Positions 1 to 5,240 of a stretch of 5,240 bases of DNA are shown piece by piece. The notes under the pieces were generated by a model. That model was given only the letters and a program-made list of their open reading frames with translations, had not been told where the DNA came from and made no database searches. The position numbers and the translations under genes are program-made. The stretch's first letter is position 1. Each line of letters opens with the position of its first letter. This DNA comes from an uncultured Gemmatimonadota bacterium (GTDB taxonomy: Bacteria > Gemmatimonadota > Gemmatimonadetes > Gemmatimonadales > Gemmatimonadaceae). The stretch spans positions 1 through 5,240 of the forward strand of contig CAITQY010000581.1 of NCBI GenBank assembly GCA_903894655.1, in the 5' to 3' direction.

Positions 1-1
1 C

Positions 2-970
2 CCCGACGGTGTGCGCATGGTCATTCGCGCCAATGTCGACCTCCCCGACGAAGCGGAGATGGGCGCCAACAGCGGCGCGGATGGCGTAGGCCTCATGCGC
101 ACCGAGTTCCTGGTCGTCGGCCGCGCCACCATGCCCGACGAGGAAGAACAGTACAAGGCCTACAAGAAGGTCATTCAGGCGTTCGGCACGCGCCCCGTGA
201 TCATCCGTACCTTCGACGTCGGTGGCGACAAGCTGCCCGTTGGGGGCTTCCCGGCCGAGGCCAATCCATTCCTCGGCTGGCGGGCGATCCGCATGTGCCT
301 CGACGAGAGTGAGCTGTTCAAGGTGCAGCTCCGCGCCCTGCTGCGCGCCGGCGTGCACGGCGATCTGCGCATCATGCTGCCGCTGGTCGTCACGGTCGAC
401 GAAGTCCGGGAAACGCGTCAGCTCATCGACGAAGCCGTGGCCGAGCTCGCGGAGCGCCGCATTCCGTTCCGCGCCGATGTGCCGCTGGGCGTGATGGTTG
501 AAACGCCGGCCGCCGCCATTGCCTGTGATACCCTCGTGCGCGACGTCGATTTCTTCAGCATCGGGTCGAACGACCTCGTGCAGTACACGCTCGCCGTCGA
601 TCGTGGCAATGCCAATCTGGCCCCTCGCTTTACCCCGTTCCATCCCGCGGTCCTGCGTCTCATCGCACAGGTGCAGGCCACCGGCGCTGCGCACGGCATC
701 GATGTCTGCGTCTGCGGCGAAATGGCCTCGCAGCCGCTGGCTGTCTTTGCCCTGATGGGACTCGGCATCCGGCAGTTGAGCGTCGCCCCCCGGGCCGTCG
801 GTGAAGTGAAGCGCGTCATTCGCAATGTGCGCATGGCCGCGGCGCAGGATGCGGCGCAGGCCGCCCTCGCCGCCGGAACGGCGCGCGAAGCGGAAACATT
901 GCTGCGGCGGCGCCTCCGTACGGAACTCGATGCGGCCGCGCAGTCGGGCGGGTTGCCCGCACTTTCGTAG
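2..970 (+). CDS. ptsI: PTS enzyme I (phosphoenolpyruvate-protein phosphotransferase), C-terminal part
   Basis: Cytoplasmic first enzyme of the phosphotransferase system. It takes phosphate from phosphoenolpyruvate onto its own histidine and passes it to HPr. The window holds only the C-terminal PEP-binding TIM-barrel domain; the frame is open to the left edge, so the HPr-binding and phospho-histidine part lies outside. The GTG at base 11 is an internal codon, not the start. Counting that codon as residue 1, the visible PEP/Mg-site motifs are LMRTEF (Arg30), IIRTFDVGGDK (Arg66), GVMVETPAA (Glu164), SIGSNDLVQYTLAVDRGN (Asn187, Asp188, Arg198) and the catalytic cysteine in VCGEMA (Cys235, codon 713-715). 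These match the conserved positions of E. coli enzyme I, so the domain looks active. After the VKRVIRN helix there is an Ala/Arg-rich tail of about 45 residues, comparable in length to the usual C-terminus. The stop is TAG at 968-970. metK follows 54 bases later. A PEP synthase or PPDK fragment is unlikely, given the enzyme I style of the motifs and the C-terminal ending. Confidence 0.95.
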   Translation, partial: PDGVRMVIRANVDLPDEAEMGANSGADGVGLMRTEFLVVGRATMPDEEEQYKAYKKVIQAFGTRPVIIRTFDVGGDKLPVGGFPAEANPFLGWRAIRMCLDESELFKVQLRALLRAGVHGDLRIMLPLVVTVDEVRETRQLIDEAVAELAERRIPFRADVPLGVMVETPAAAIACDTLVRDVDFFSIGSNDLVQYTLAVDRGNANLAPRFTPFHPAVLRLIAQVQATGAAHGIDVCVCGEMASQPLAVFALMGLGIRQLSVAPRAVGEVKRVIRNVRMAAAQDAAQAALAAGTAREAETLLRRRLRTELDAAAQSGGLPALS

Positions 971-983
971 CGGACTAGTCTAC

Positions 984-998
984 GCAAGACCCTCTTGC
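984..998 (+). other. Small hairpin between ptsI and metK
   Basis: A perfect 6-bp inverted repeat: GCAAGA at 984-989, loop CCC, TCTTGC at 993-998. It lies in the 54-base gap between the ptsI stop and the metK start. No T tract follows directly (ACGAACCTTTCT comes next), so a terminator role is weak. It could be a processing or attenuation element, or chance. It contains the TTG at 995 that would be an alternative upstream start for metK, which argues against that start. No S-adenosylmethionine riboswitch fits in this short gap. Confidence 0.3.
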
Positions 999-1024
999 AC
1001 GAACCTTTCTACCCCGAGTGCTGC

Positions 1025-2197
1025 GTGGCCGATCGTCACTTGTTTACGTCAGAGTCCGTGACCGAAGGTCATCCGGACAAGATCGCGGATCAGATCTCTG
1101 ATGCCGTGCTCGACGCGATTTTGGCTAAGGATCCCGCGGCGCGCGTCGCCTGCGAGACCTTGGTGACGACCGGCCTGGTGGTGATCGCGGGCGAGATCAC
1201 GACGACGGCCTATGTGCCGCTCCCGGATATTGTGCGCAAGACGATCGAAGGCATCGGCTACACCGATGCCAACTTCGGGTTCGACAACAAAACCTGCGCC
1301 GTCATGAGCACCATCGACGCGCAATCCCCCGACATTTCGCAGGGGGTGGACACCGGAGGCGCCGGTGATCAGGGCATGATGTTCGGCTACGCGACCGACG
1401 AAACGCCCGAATTCATGCCGTTGCCGATCCAGCTCGCGCACGCCCTCACGCACCGCCTCGCGGCGCTGCGCAAGGACGGCTCGCTGCCCTGGCTCCGCCC
1501 CGACGGTAAGGCGCAGGTGTCGGTGATCTACGAAGGCGATCGCCCCATCGCGGTCGACACCGTCGTGATCTCCACCCAGCACGACGAGAGGGTCTCGAAC
1601 ACCAGGCTCCGCCGCGCCATCCTCGACGAAGTCATCATGGCGACGATCCCCGAGGAGTACCTGCCCAAGCGCCTCAAGACCCACATCAATCCCACCGGCC
1701 GCTTCGTCATCGGCGGCCCGCAGGGGGATGCCGGTCTGACCGGTCGCAAGATCATCGTCGACACCTACGGCGGCATGGGTCGTCACGGCGGCGGCGCCTT
1801 CAGCGGCAAGGACCCGTCCAAGGTGGACCGCTCGGCCTGCTATGCCGCGCGCTGGGTGGCCAAAAACATTGTGGCTGCCAAGCTCGCCACGCGGTGCGAA
1901 GTGCAGGTGGCGTACGCGATCGGTGTCGTGCAGCCGGTCTCGGTGTATGTCCAGACCTTCGGCACCGGCGTGGTGTCGGATCGTGCCATCGAAGCGGCGG
2001 TGAACGCGGTGTTCGACCTCACGCCGCGCGGCATCACGCGCGATCTGGATCTGCGCAAGCCGATCTATCAGGCCACCGCCGCCTATGGGCATTTCGGTCG
2101 CCGGCCTGAAACTGTGGGCCGCGGCCGCACGGCCAGGACCACGTTTACGTGGGAACGCACCGACCGCGTCGCGGCGCTCAAGCGCGCGATTCGGTGA
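1025..2197 (+). CDS. metK: S-adenosylmethionine synthetase (methionine adenosyltransferase)
   Basis: Cytoplasmic enzyme making S-adenosylmethionine from methionine and ATP, releasing phosphate and pyrophosphate; it supplies the methyl donor for the cell. The 390-residue product has the family's usual length (about 380-400). It begins MADRHLFTSESVTEGHPDK, with the ATP/methionine-site GHPDK at residues 15-19. GAGDQG is at 112-117, followed by MMFGYATDE. DAGLTGRKIIVDTYGG is near 235-250, and the glycine-rich phosphate-binding GGGAFSGKDPSKVDRS near 255-270 includes Lys262. The C-terminus has the typical AAYGHFGR and FTWERTDR. The GTG at 1025 is chosen because the family's conserved N-terminus starts right there; a weak GAG at 1016-1018 sits 6 bases upstream. 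A TTG at 995 would add ten unconserved residues (HEPFYPECC), has no ribosome site and lies in a hairpin. The gene is intact and probably co-transcribed with ptsI. Confidence 0.97.
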   Translation: MADRHLFTSESVTEGHPDKIADQISDAVLDAILAKDPAARVACETLVTTGLVVIAGEITTTAYVPLPDIVRKTIEGIGYTDANFGFDNKTCAVMSTIDAQSPDISQGVDTGGAGDQGMMFGYATDETPEFMPLPIQLAHALTHRLAALRKDGSLPWLRPDGKAQVSVIYEGDRPIAVDTVVISTQHDERVSNTRLRRAILDEVIMATIPEEYLPKRLKTHINPTGRFVIGGPQGDAGLTGRKIIVDTYGGMGRHGGGAFSGKDPSKVDRSACYAARWVAKNIVAAKLATRCEVQVAYAIGVVQPVSVYVQTFGTGVVSDRAIEAAVNAVFDLTPRGITRDLDLRKPIYQATAAYGHFGRRPETVGRGRTARTTFTWERTDRVAALKRAIR

Positions 2198-2210
2198 TCC
2201 GCGACGGCAC

Positions 2211-2239
2211 CCCGCTTCGCACCTCGCGTGCGGAGCGGG
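2211..2239 (+). terminator. Strong GC-rich stem-loop after metK (possible terminator or attenuator)
   Basis: The 12-bp stem is CCCGCTTCGCAC (2211-2222) with GTGCGGAGCGGG (2228-2239), with a single T-G wobble pair (2217/2233) and a 5-base CTCGC loop. It begins 14 bases after the metK stop. No T run follows (ATGCCACGCGG), so it is not a classical Rho-independent terminator. In a high-GC genome it may still terminate, pause, or protect the 3' end of the metK message. A second, smaller hairpin follows at 2254-2268 (GCGAGG, loop CGT, CCTCGC), just before the ribosome site of the next gene. Confidence 0.5.
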
Positions 2240-2280
2240 ATGCCACGCGGACGGCGAGGCGTCCTCGCGGTCGCCTGCAC

Positions 2281-2286
2281 GAGGAG
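2281..2286 (+). promoter_or_regulatory. Shine-Dalgarno of the DUF151 gene
   Basis: GAGGAG lies 5 bases before ATG 2292 and 8 bases before ATG 2295. It is the clearest classical ribosome site in the window and fixes the start of the DUF151 gene at one of these two adjacent codons. It thereby rules out the long in-frame extension back into metK (open from 2085). Confidence 0.8.
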
Positions 2287-2291
2287 CAACG

Positions 2292-2807
2292 ATGATGGTC
2301 GAAGTCACAGTGGCGCGACTCGGGCTCGATAGCGCGACCAATTCCTATGTCGTCATTCTCCGAGAGCGAGGGGGACGGCGCGTGTTGCCCATCTGGATCG
2401 GGCAGCCGGAAGCGGAATCGATTGTGATGCAGATGAATCAGGTGAAGCGCGAACGGCCGATCACCCACGATCTCTGCAAATCCCTGATCCTCGGGCTCGG
2501 TGGCACGCTGCGCCGCGTCTCCATCACCCGTGTGCAAAAGAGCACCTACTACGCGGAGATGCAGATCGATGGCCCGAACGGTGTGGTCGAAGTGGACGCC
2601 CGTCCATCCGATAGCATTGCCATCGCGCTGCGGCTCGACGCACCGATTTTTGCGCCGTCCACGCTCCTGACTGCGCGCGACGACGATGCCGAGGGCGGTG
2701 ATGATGAGCGCTCCGTCGAGGCGTCCGACAGCGAACTGACGGCGGAACAGCTCAAGTCCTATCTCGAAAATCTGCGGCCGGAAGATTTCGGCAAGTTCTC
2801 GCCCTGA
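2292..2807 (+). CDS. DUF151 / bifunctional nuclease (BFN) family protein
   Basis: A 171-residue protein of the DUF151 family, named after plant BFN proteins reported to have DNase and RNase activity. The bacterial role is poorly defined, so 'nuclease' is a family label and not a demonstrated function. The family core is plain: VARLGLDSATNSYVVIL at about 7-23, RRVLPIWIGQPEAESI at 29-44, RPITHDL at 55-61, a V-I-R-V-Y-A strand region at 76-92, and DARPSDSIAIALR at 102-114. An acidic linker (about 129-150, rich in Asp/Glu) leads to a C-terminal helix ending LENLRPEDFGKF, a tail type common in this family. There is no signal peptide or membrane segment, so it is cytoplasmic. The start is ATG 2292, immediately followed by a second ATG at 2295 that would serve equally well; GAGGAG stands just upstream. 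The next gene begins 23 bases after the TGA stop, suggesting co-transcription. Confidence 0.92.
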   Translation: MMVEVTVARLGLDSATNSYVVILRERGGRRVLPIWIGQPEAESIVMQMNQVKRERPITHDLCKSLILGLGGTLRRVSITRVQKSTYYAEMQIDGPNGVVEVDARPSDSIAIALRLDAPIFAPSTLLTARDDDAEGGDDERSVEASDSELTAEQLKSYLENLRPEDFGKFSP

Positions 2808-2830
2808 CGTTTCTGCTCTCCAACCCGATT

Positions 2831-4054
2831 GTGCACCGCGTGTCCCCACTACCGTCGTTCCTTCGATTTTTTGCGCTGACGATCGTCGCCGCCTCCGTAG
2901 TGGTGAGCGTGTCCGCCGCAACTCTCCACGGGCAGCCGCGCTCCGTTGACGGGCGCGTACGTCGCCCCGTCAGCGTCAACGCGGATTCGGCCGGTATGGG
3001 GCCCGTGGTCGGGACGTGGGTCACGTTGCATCGCGTCGGCAAAGACACCGCTGGCCCCATCGATTCCATTCGCACCGACGGTCAGGGGCACTATCGCTTC
3101 CGGTGGACGCCCTTCGGCGCGGCCGACGGGGTGTACTTCGCATCGACGACGTGGGGCGGCATCGCCTACTTCACGCCGCCGCTCAAGAACCTCGACGCGC
3201 GAGGGGATGACGCCGAGATCACCGTCTTCGACACCACGTCCGTACGCTTTCAGCTCACGGTCAAGGGCCGGCACCTGATCGTTGGGAAAGCCGACACGAC
3301 GCAGTTCCGCACGGTCATCGAAGTGTTCGAACTGTCCAACGACAGCTTGCGGACGCTCGTCGCAACTGACACCACCTCGCCCATGCCCACGTGGAGTATC
3401 TCCATTCCGGCATCGGCCCTCGACGTGCGCGCCAACGAAGGGGAGATCTCACCCGACGCGTTCGTCGCGGGCCCAGGGCGCGTGTCGGTGTACGCGCCGA
3501 TCGCGCCCGGTATCAAGCAGGTGGCCTTCTCGTACAAGGTGCCCAACAGCAGCTTCCCGCTGTCCCTGCGCGCCGAAGGCGGCGCCGTCGTGTTCGAAGT
3601 GCTGCTCGAGGAACCGCAGGGGTTCGTCACCGGCAAAGGCTTCGCCAACGTCGATCCCGTCACGCTGGAGGGACGCAACTTCCGGCGCTTCTTGTCGCAG
3701 GACGTGCAGTCGAATGCGGAGCTCATCCTTGAGCTACCCTCGTCGGGCGCGCCGGCGCGCAATCTGGATATCGCCGGGCTGTTGCTCGCGATCGGCATGC
3801 TCATGATGGTCGTCCTCATGCGCTCCGTGCAGCGTCGTGCCGCCAACCGCGTCGCGGTCGAGCCGTCGCTGCGCCCGCGCGAATCGGACGCGCCGATGCA
3901 CGAACGCCTCGCGCAGGAGATCGCGGCCCTCGATGAAACGTTCGCCCGCATCGTCGAGCCGTCGGACATGGTCAAGAAAGCGTACGAGACCCGGCGCAGC
4001 GAACTGAAAGGCGCCCTCGGCGCGGCGCTTGCCGAGGCGGGAAAGCGCACGTAG
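2831..4054 (+). CDS. Secreted, membrane-anchored beta-rich protein of unknown function
   Basis: I do not recognise a named family over the full 407 residues. The N-terminus looks like a Sec signal peptide: hydrophobic run about residues 12-29 (FFALTIVAASVVVSVSA), likely cut near SA-A at 29-30. Residues about 58-95 (GTWVTLHRVG...DSIRTDGQGHYRFRW) resemble a carboxypeptidase-regulatory-like or prealbumin-like beta-sandwich repeat. Residues about 100-300 are predicted, by eye, to be mostly beta strands outside the cytoplasmic membrane. A single membrane segment follows at about 312-331 (LDIAGLLLAIGMLMMVVLM), then positive residues (RSVQRR), so the last 75 residues should be cytoplasmic. That tail ends in a helical stretch, EIAALDETFARI...MVKKAYETRRSELKGAL, resembling short SHOCT-like tail motifs. 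The start at GTG 2831 is uncertain: no clear Shine-Dalgarno is seen, and GTG 2840 is an alternative that keeps the signal peptide. Translation could be coupled to the DUF151 gene ending 23 bases upstream. A role in envelope or protein biogenesis is only a guess. Confidence 0.85.
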   Translation: MHRVSPLPSFLRFFALTIVAASVVVSVSAATLHGQPRSVDGRVRRPVSVNADSAGMGPVVGTWVTLHRVGKDTAGPIDSIRTDGQGHYRFRWTPFGAADGVYFASTTWGGIAYFTPPLKNLDARGDDAEITVFDTTSVRFQLTVKGRHLIVGKADTTQFRTVIEVFELSNDSLRTLVATDTTSPMPTWSISIPASALDVRANEGEISPDAFVAGPGRVSVYAPIAPGIKQVAFSYKVPNSSFPLSLRAEGGAVVFEVLLEEPQGFVTGKGFANVDPVTLEGRNFRRFLSQDVQSNAELILELPSSGAPARNLDIAGLLLAIGMLMMVVLMRSVQRRAANRVAVEPSLRPRESDAPMHERLAQEIAALDETFARIVEPSDMVKKAYETRRSELKGALGAALAEAGKRT

Positions 4055-4097
4055 CTTGCGGGTGTCGCGCATTCGGCGCGGCGGACAACTGATTTCA

Positions 4098-4265
4098 GAG
4101 CGCAGGACACGGAAACCGGTTCAATGCCGGTGCGGCCCCGCCACTGTAACGGGACCTGTAACACACGGTTCAACGTGTGATGCAGCAGCGACACTCACAA
4201 TGCCACTGACCTTCGGGTCGGGAAGGCGAGTGGAGCCACCCGGAGCCAGGAGACGACCCGCGCTC
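4098..4265 (+). ncRNA. Cobalamin riboswitch (aptamer domain)
   Basis: A vitamin B12-sensing leader RNA in front of a B12 uptake gene. The conserved core is easily read: GGAAACCGGTTCAATGCCGG at 4111-4130, CCCGCCACTGTAACGGG at 4137-4153, GCCACTG at 4202-4208, GGGAAGGCG at 4220-4228, and the B12 box CCGGAGCCAGGAGAC at 4240-4254. The closing helix P1 is GAGCGC (4098-4103) with GCGCTC (4260-4265), continued by GG/CC after one A-C mismatch. Inside, CACAC (4162-4166) pairs with GTGTG (4175-4179), CCACT (4203-4207) with AGTGG (4229-4233), and GACC-TTCG-GGTC (4208-4219) forms a stable UUCG tetraloop hairpin. The long peripheral part suggests the adenosylcobalamin-binding class. Such riboswitches normally turn expression off when the ligand binds. 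The promoter is not clear: a weak candidate is TTGCCG (4029-4034) with TAGCTT (4052-4057), 17 bases apart. Confidence 0.97.
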
Positions 4266-4275
4266 ATTCTCGGAC

Positions 4276-4283
4276 GAAGACCC
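4276..4283 (+). promoter_or_regulatory. Candidate antiterminator strand in the riboswitch linker
   Basis: GAAGAC at 4276-4281 is perfectly complementary to GTCTTC at 4348-4353, the heart of the terminator's 5' arm. After one bulged base (C4347), CC at 4282-4283 can pair with GG at 4345-4346. Forming this helix would dissolve the terminator and free the ribosome site. It lies 11 bases after the aptamer's closing helix, where an expression platform is expected. The helix is short, and competes with a local CCCTCGAGGG palindrome (4281-4290), so this is inference. The rest of the linker to 4344, including a run of seven G at 4288-4294, shows no gene. Confidence 0.3.
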
Positions 4284-4344
4284 TCGAGGGGGGGCTCGCG
4301 CCACGTGTCGTCGATGCTCGCCATTCGATGTGCACGCGTGCTCG

Positions 4345-4378
4345 GGCGTCTTCTCGTGGGAGAGGACGCCTTTGTTGT
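4345..4378 (+). terminator. Rho-independent terminator of the cobalamin riboswitch
   Basis: An 11-bp stem, GGCGTCTTCTC (4345-4355) with GAGAGGACGCC (4360-4370), with one T-G wobble (4351/4364) and a GTGG loop, is followed at once by the T-rich tract TTTGTTGT (4371-4378). It lies 79 bases downstream of the aptamer and just before the BtuF-like gene, so it is the natural 'off' structure of the switch. Its 3' arm contains GGAGAGG, the Shine-Dalgarno of that gene, so the hairpin would also hide the ribosome site in any transcript that escapes termination. Confidence 0.8.
4359..4365 (+). promoter_or_regulatory. Shine-Dalgarno of the BtuF-like gene, inside the terminator stem
   Basis: GGAGAGG ends 6 bases before TTG 4372 and 9 bases before TTG 4375, both in the gene's frame. 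It is the only good ribosome site near the gene's beginning, which is why one of these TTG codons is preferred to TTG 4393 (27 bases away) or GTG 4330 (upstream of it). Most of it is base-paired in the terminator hairpin. Confidence 0.6.
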
Positions 4379-5240
4379 ATCCTCACCCACGATTGGTACG
4401 CCGCGCGCTGGTGGCCCTGTTGCCGTGCATCGGCGCCGTGGCGTGCTCGCGGGCGGATACCGGTACGGCGGACCAACGCGATACGGCGTCGGTCGTGGCG
4501 GTGGCGGACACCGATGATTTCGGTGCGCCGCTGCCCACCGACGCGCGCTTTGCGGTGCGCGTCGTCTCGCTCAATCCTGCCGCCACCGAGGCGATCTTCA
4601 CCATCGGTGCCGACTCGCTGCTCGTGGGTCGCTCGCGCTGGGATGAATATCCGAAAGCGGTCAGCCGCATCGCCGCACTCGGTGATGGGATTCGCCCCAA
4701 CATCGAAGCTGTGCTGGCAGCGCGCCCCACGCTGGTGGTGCTCTACGCGACCGCTGAAAATCGCGCGGCCGCCAACACGCTGGCGCGCGCCGGTGTGCGC
4801 ACGATCGCCCTGCGCGTCGATCACATCGCGCAGTTCCACCGCCTGCTCGCGGTACTCGGGCGCGCCCTCGGCGCCGAGGCCAACGCCCGCATCGTGAGTG
4901 ACTCGGTGCAGTCCACGCTCGATCGCGTGCGCGCCCTCACCGCGTCGCGACCGAAACCGCGCGTCGTGTGGCCGGCGTGGGAATCGCCGCTGCTCGTGAT
5001 CGGTGGCGGGAGCTATATCGATGAACTCCTCACCATCGCCGGTGCGGAGAATGTCTTTCATGACATGGACGCGCCGTCGCCGCCCGTCTCGATCGAGGAA
5101 ATCGCGACGCGTGATCCCGACCACGTGATCACCGGGGCATCACGGGGGGCCAAACTATCCGCCAATCCCTCGTGGCACGCGATTCGTGCGGTGCGCGAGA
5201 AACGATTCATCGTGCAGGATCCGTCCCTCACCGGCCGTCC
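4372..5240 (+). CDS. btuF: BtuF-like vitamin B12 ABC transporter substrate-binding lipoprotein (3' partial)
   Basis: Extracytoplasmic binding protein that captures cobalamin and delivers it to a BtuCD-type ABC importer. The reading frame is open to the right edge, about 289 codons from the proposed start. Residues 1-24 form a lipoprotein-type signal (arginines at 7, 10, 11, then ALVALLPCIGAVA), with Cys25 as the likely lipidated residue. A polar linker of about 35 residues follows. The helical-backbone metal-receptor fold (class III binding protein) starts at about residue 63 with RVVSLNPAATEAIFTIGA, continues with SRWDEYP (Trp90) and IEAVLAARPTLVV, and has a second lobe with VVWPAWESPLLVIGGGSY (Trp200 onward), IDELLTIAGAENVF and PSWHAIRAVREKRF. 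The last visible residues, QDPSLTGR, suggest only a few dozen are missing. By fold alone it could bind a siderophore or heme, but the riboswitch directly upstream makes cobalamin strongly preferred. The start is uncertain: TTG 4372 or 4375 follows GGAGAGG closely; TTG 4393 still keeps the signal peptide; GTG 4330 is possible but lacks a ribosome site. Confidence 0.88.
   Translation, partial: MLYPHPRLVRRALVALLPCIGAVACSRADTGTADQRDTASVVAVADTDDFGAPLPTDARFAVRVVSLNPAATEAIFTIGADSLLVGRSRWDEYPKAVSRIAALGDGIRPNIEAVLAARPTLVVLYATAENRAAANTLARAGVRTIALRVDHIAQFHRLLAVLGRALGAEANARIVSDSVQSTLDRVRALTASRPKPRVVWPAWESPLLVIGGGSYIDELLTIAGAENVFHDMDAPSPPVSIEEIATRDPDHVITGASRGAKLSANPSWHAIRAVREKRFIVQDPSLTGR

Noticed and set aside
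2085..2291. Upstream extension of the DUF151 frame into metK
   Set aside because: The frame is open, but the extra residues overlap the metK C-terminus and are Arg/Pro-rich, and GAGGAG stands directly before ATG 2292/2295.
1049..2341. 430-codon open frame on the minus strand across metK
   Set aside because: It mirrors metK in a high-GC region, where antisense frames stay open because of codon bias. The product is low-complexity Arg/Asp/His-rich with no recognisable domain, while the + strand encodes a complete MetK.
2867..2872. T-rich run (TTTTTT) near the start of the unknown secreted protein, considered as a terminator tail
   Set aside because: No inverted repeat precedes it, and it encodes the Phe-Phe of the signal peptide.
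2178..2921. 247-codon minus strand open frame across the DUF151 gene
   Set aside because: It is antisense to a clear DUF151 gene with its own ribosome site, and the translation shows no recognisable family.
4067..4079. GCGC-attcg-GCGC repeat after the unknown gene, considered as a terminator
   Set aside because: The stem is only 4 bp, there is no T tract, and such short repeats are expected by chance at this GC content.
4029..4517. 162-codon + strand open frame through the riboswitch
   Set aside because: It runs through the highly conserved cobalamin aptamer and terminator, begins inside the preceding gene, and gives an Arg/Gly-rich product without domain features.
4264..5124. 286-codon open frame on the minus strand across the BtuF-like gene and terminator
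   Set aside because: It is a shadow of the + strand binding protein: its composition is Arg/Gly/His-rich, no motifs are seen, and it overlaps the riboswitch platform.

Overview
The window is high-GC bacterial chromosome, tightly packed with genes, and every supported gene lies on the + strand. The enzyme I, MetK and DUF151 protein sequences, with GTG/TTG starts and a secreted protein of unrecognised family between housekeeping genes, would suit a Gemmatimonadota-like organism. That is an impression from gene content and protein style, not a database result. No mobile element, CRISPR array, tRNA or rRNA was seen.

Layout. (1) Bases 2-970: the C-terminal part of PTS enzyme I (ptsI), cut by the left window edge. 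(2) Bases 1025-2197: complete S-adenosylmethionine synthetase (metK), with a small hairpin in the gap before it. (3) Bases 2292-2807: a DUF151 'bifunctional nuclease' family protein, preceded by a strong GC-rich stem-loop and a good Shine-Dalgarno. (4) Bases 2831-4054: a 407-residue secreted, membrane-anchored beta-rich protein of unknown function. (5) Bases 4055-4371: a 317-base non-coding stretch holding a cobalamin riboswitch (about 4098-4265), a linker with a possible antiterminator strand, and a Rho-independent terminator hairpin (4345-4370 plus U-rich tail). (6) From about 4372 to the right edge: a BtuF-like periplasmic cobalamin-binding lipoprotein, cut off at its C-terminus.

How it fits together. 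The first four genes are spaced like one or two co-directional transcription units of housekeeping and envelope genes. The last part is an independently regulated vitamin B12 uptake unit: the riboswitch senses cobalamin and should switch off the uptake binding protein when B12 is plentiful. The permease and ATPase genes (btuC, btuD) probably follow outside the window. The most interesting detail is the compact expression platform. The terminator's 3' arm contains the only good Shine-Dalgarno of the downstream gene, and its U tract contains two possible TTG start codons. One hairpin could therefore block both transcription and translation.
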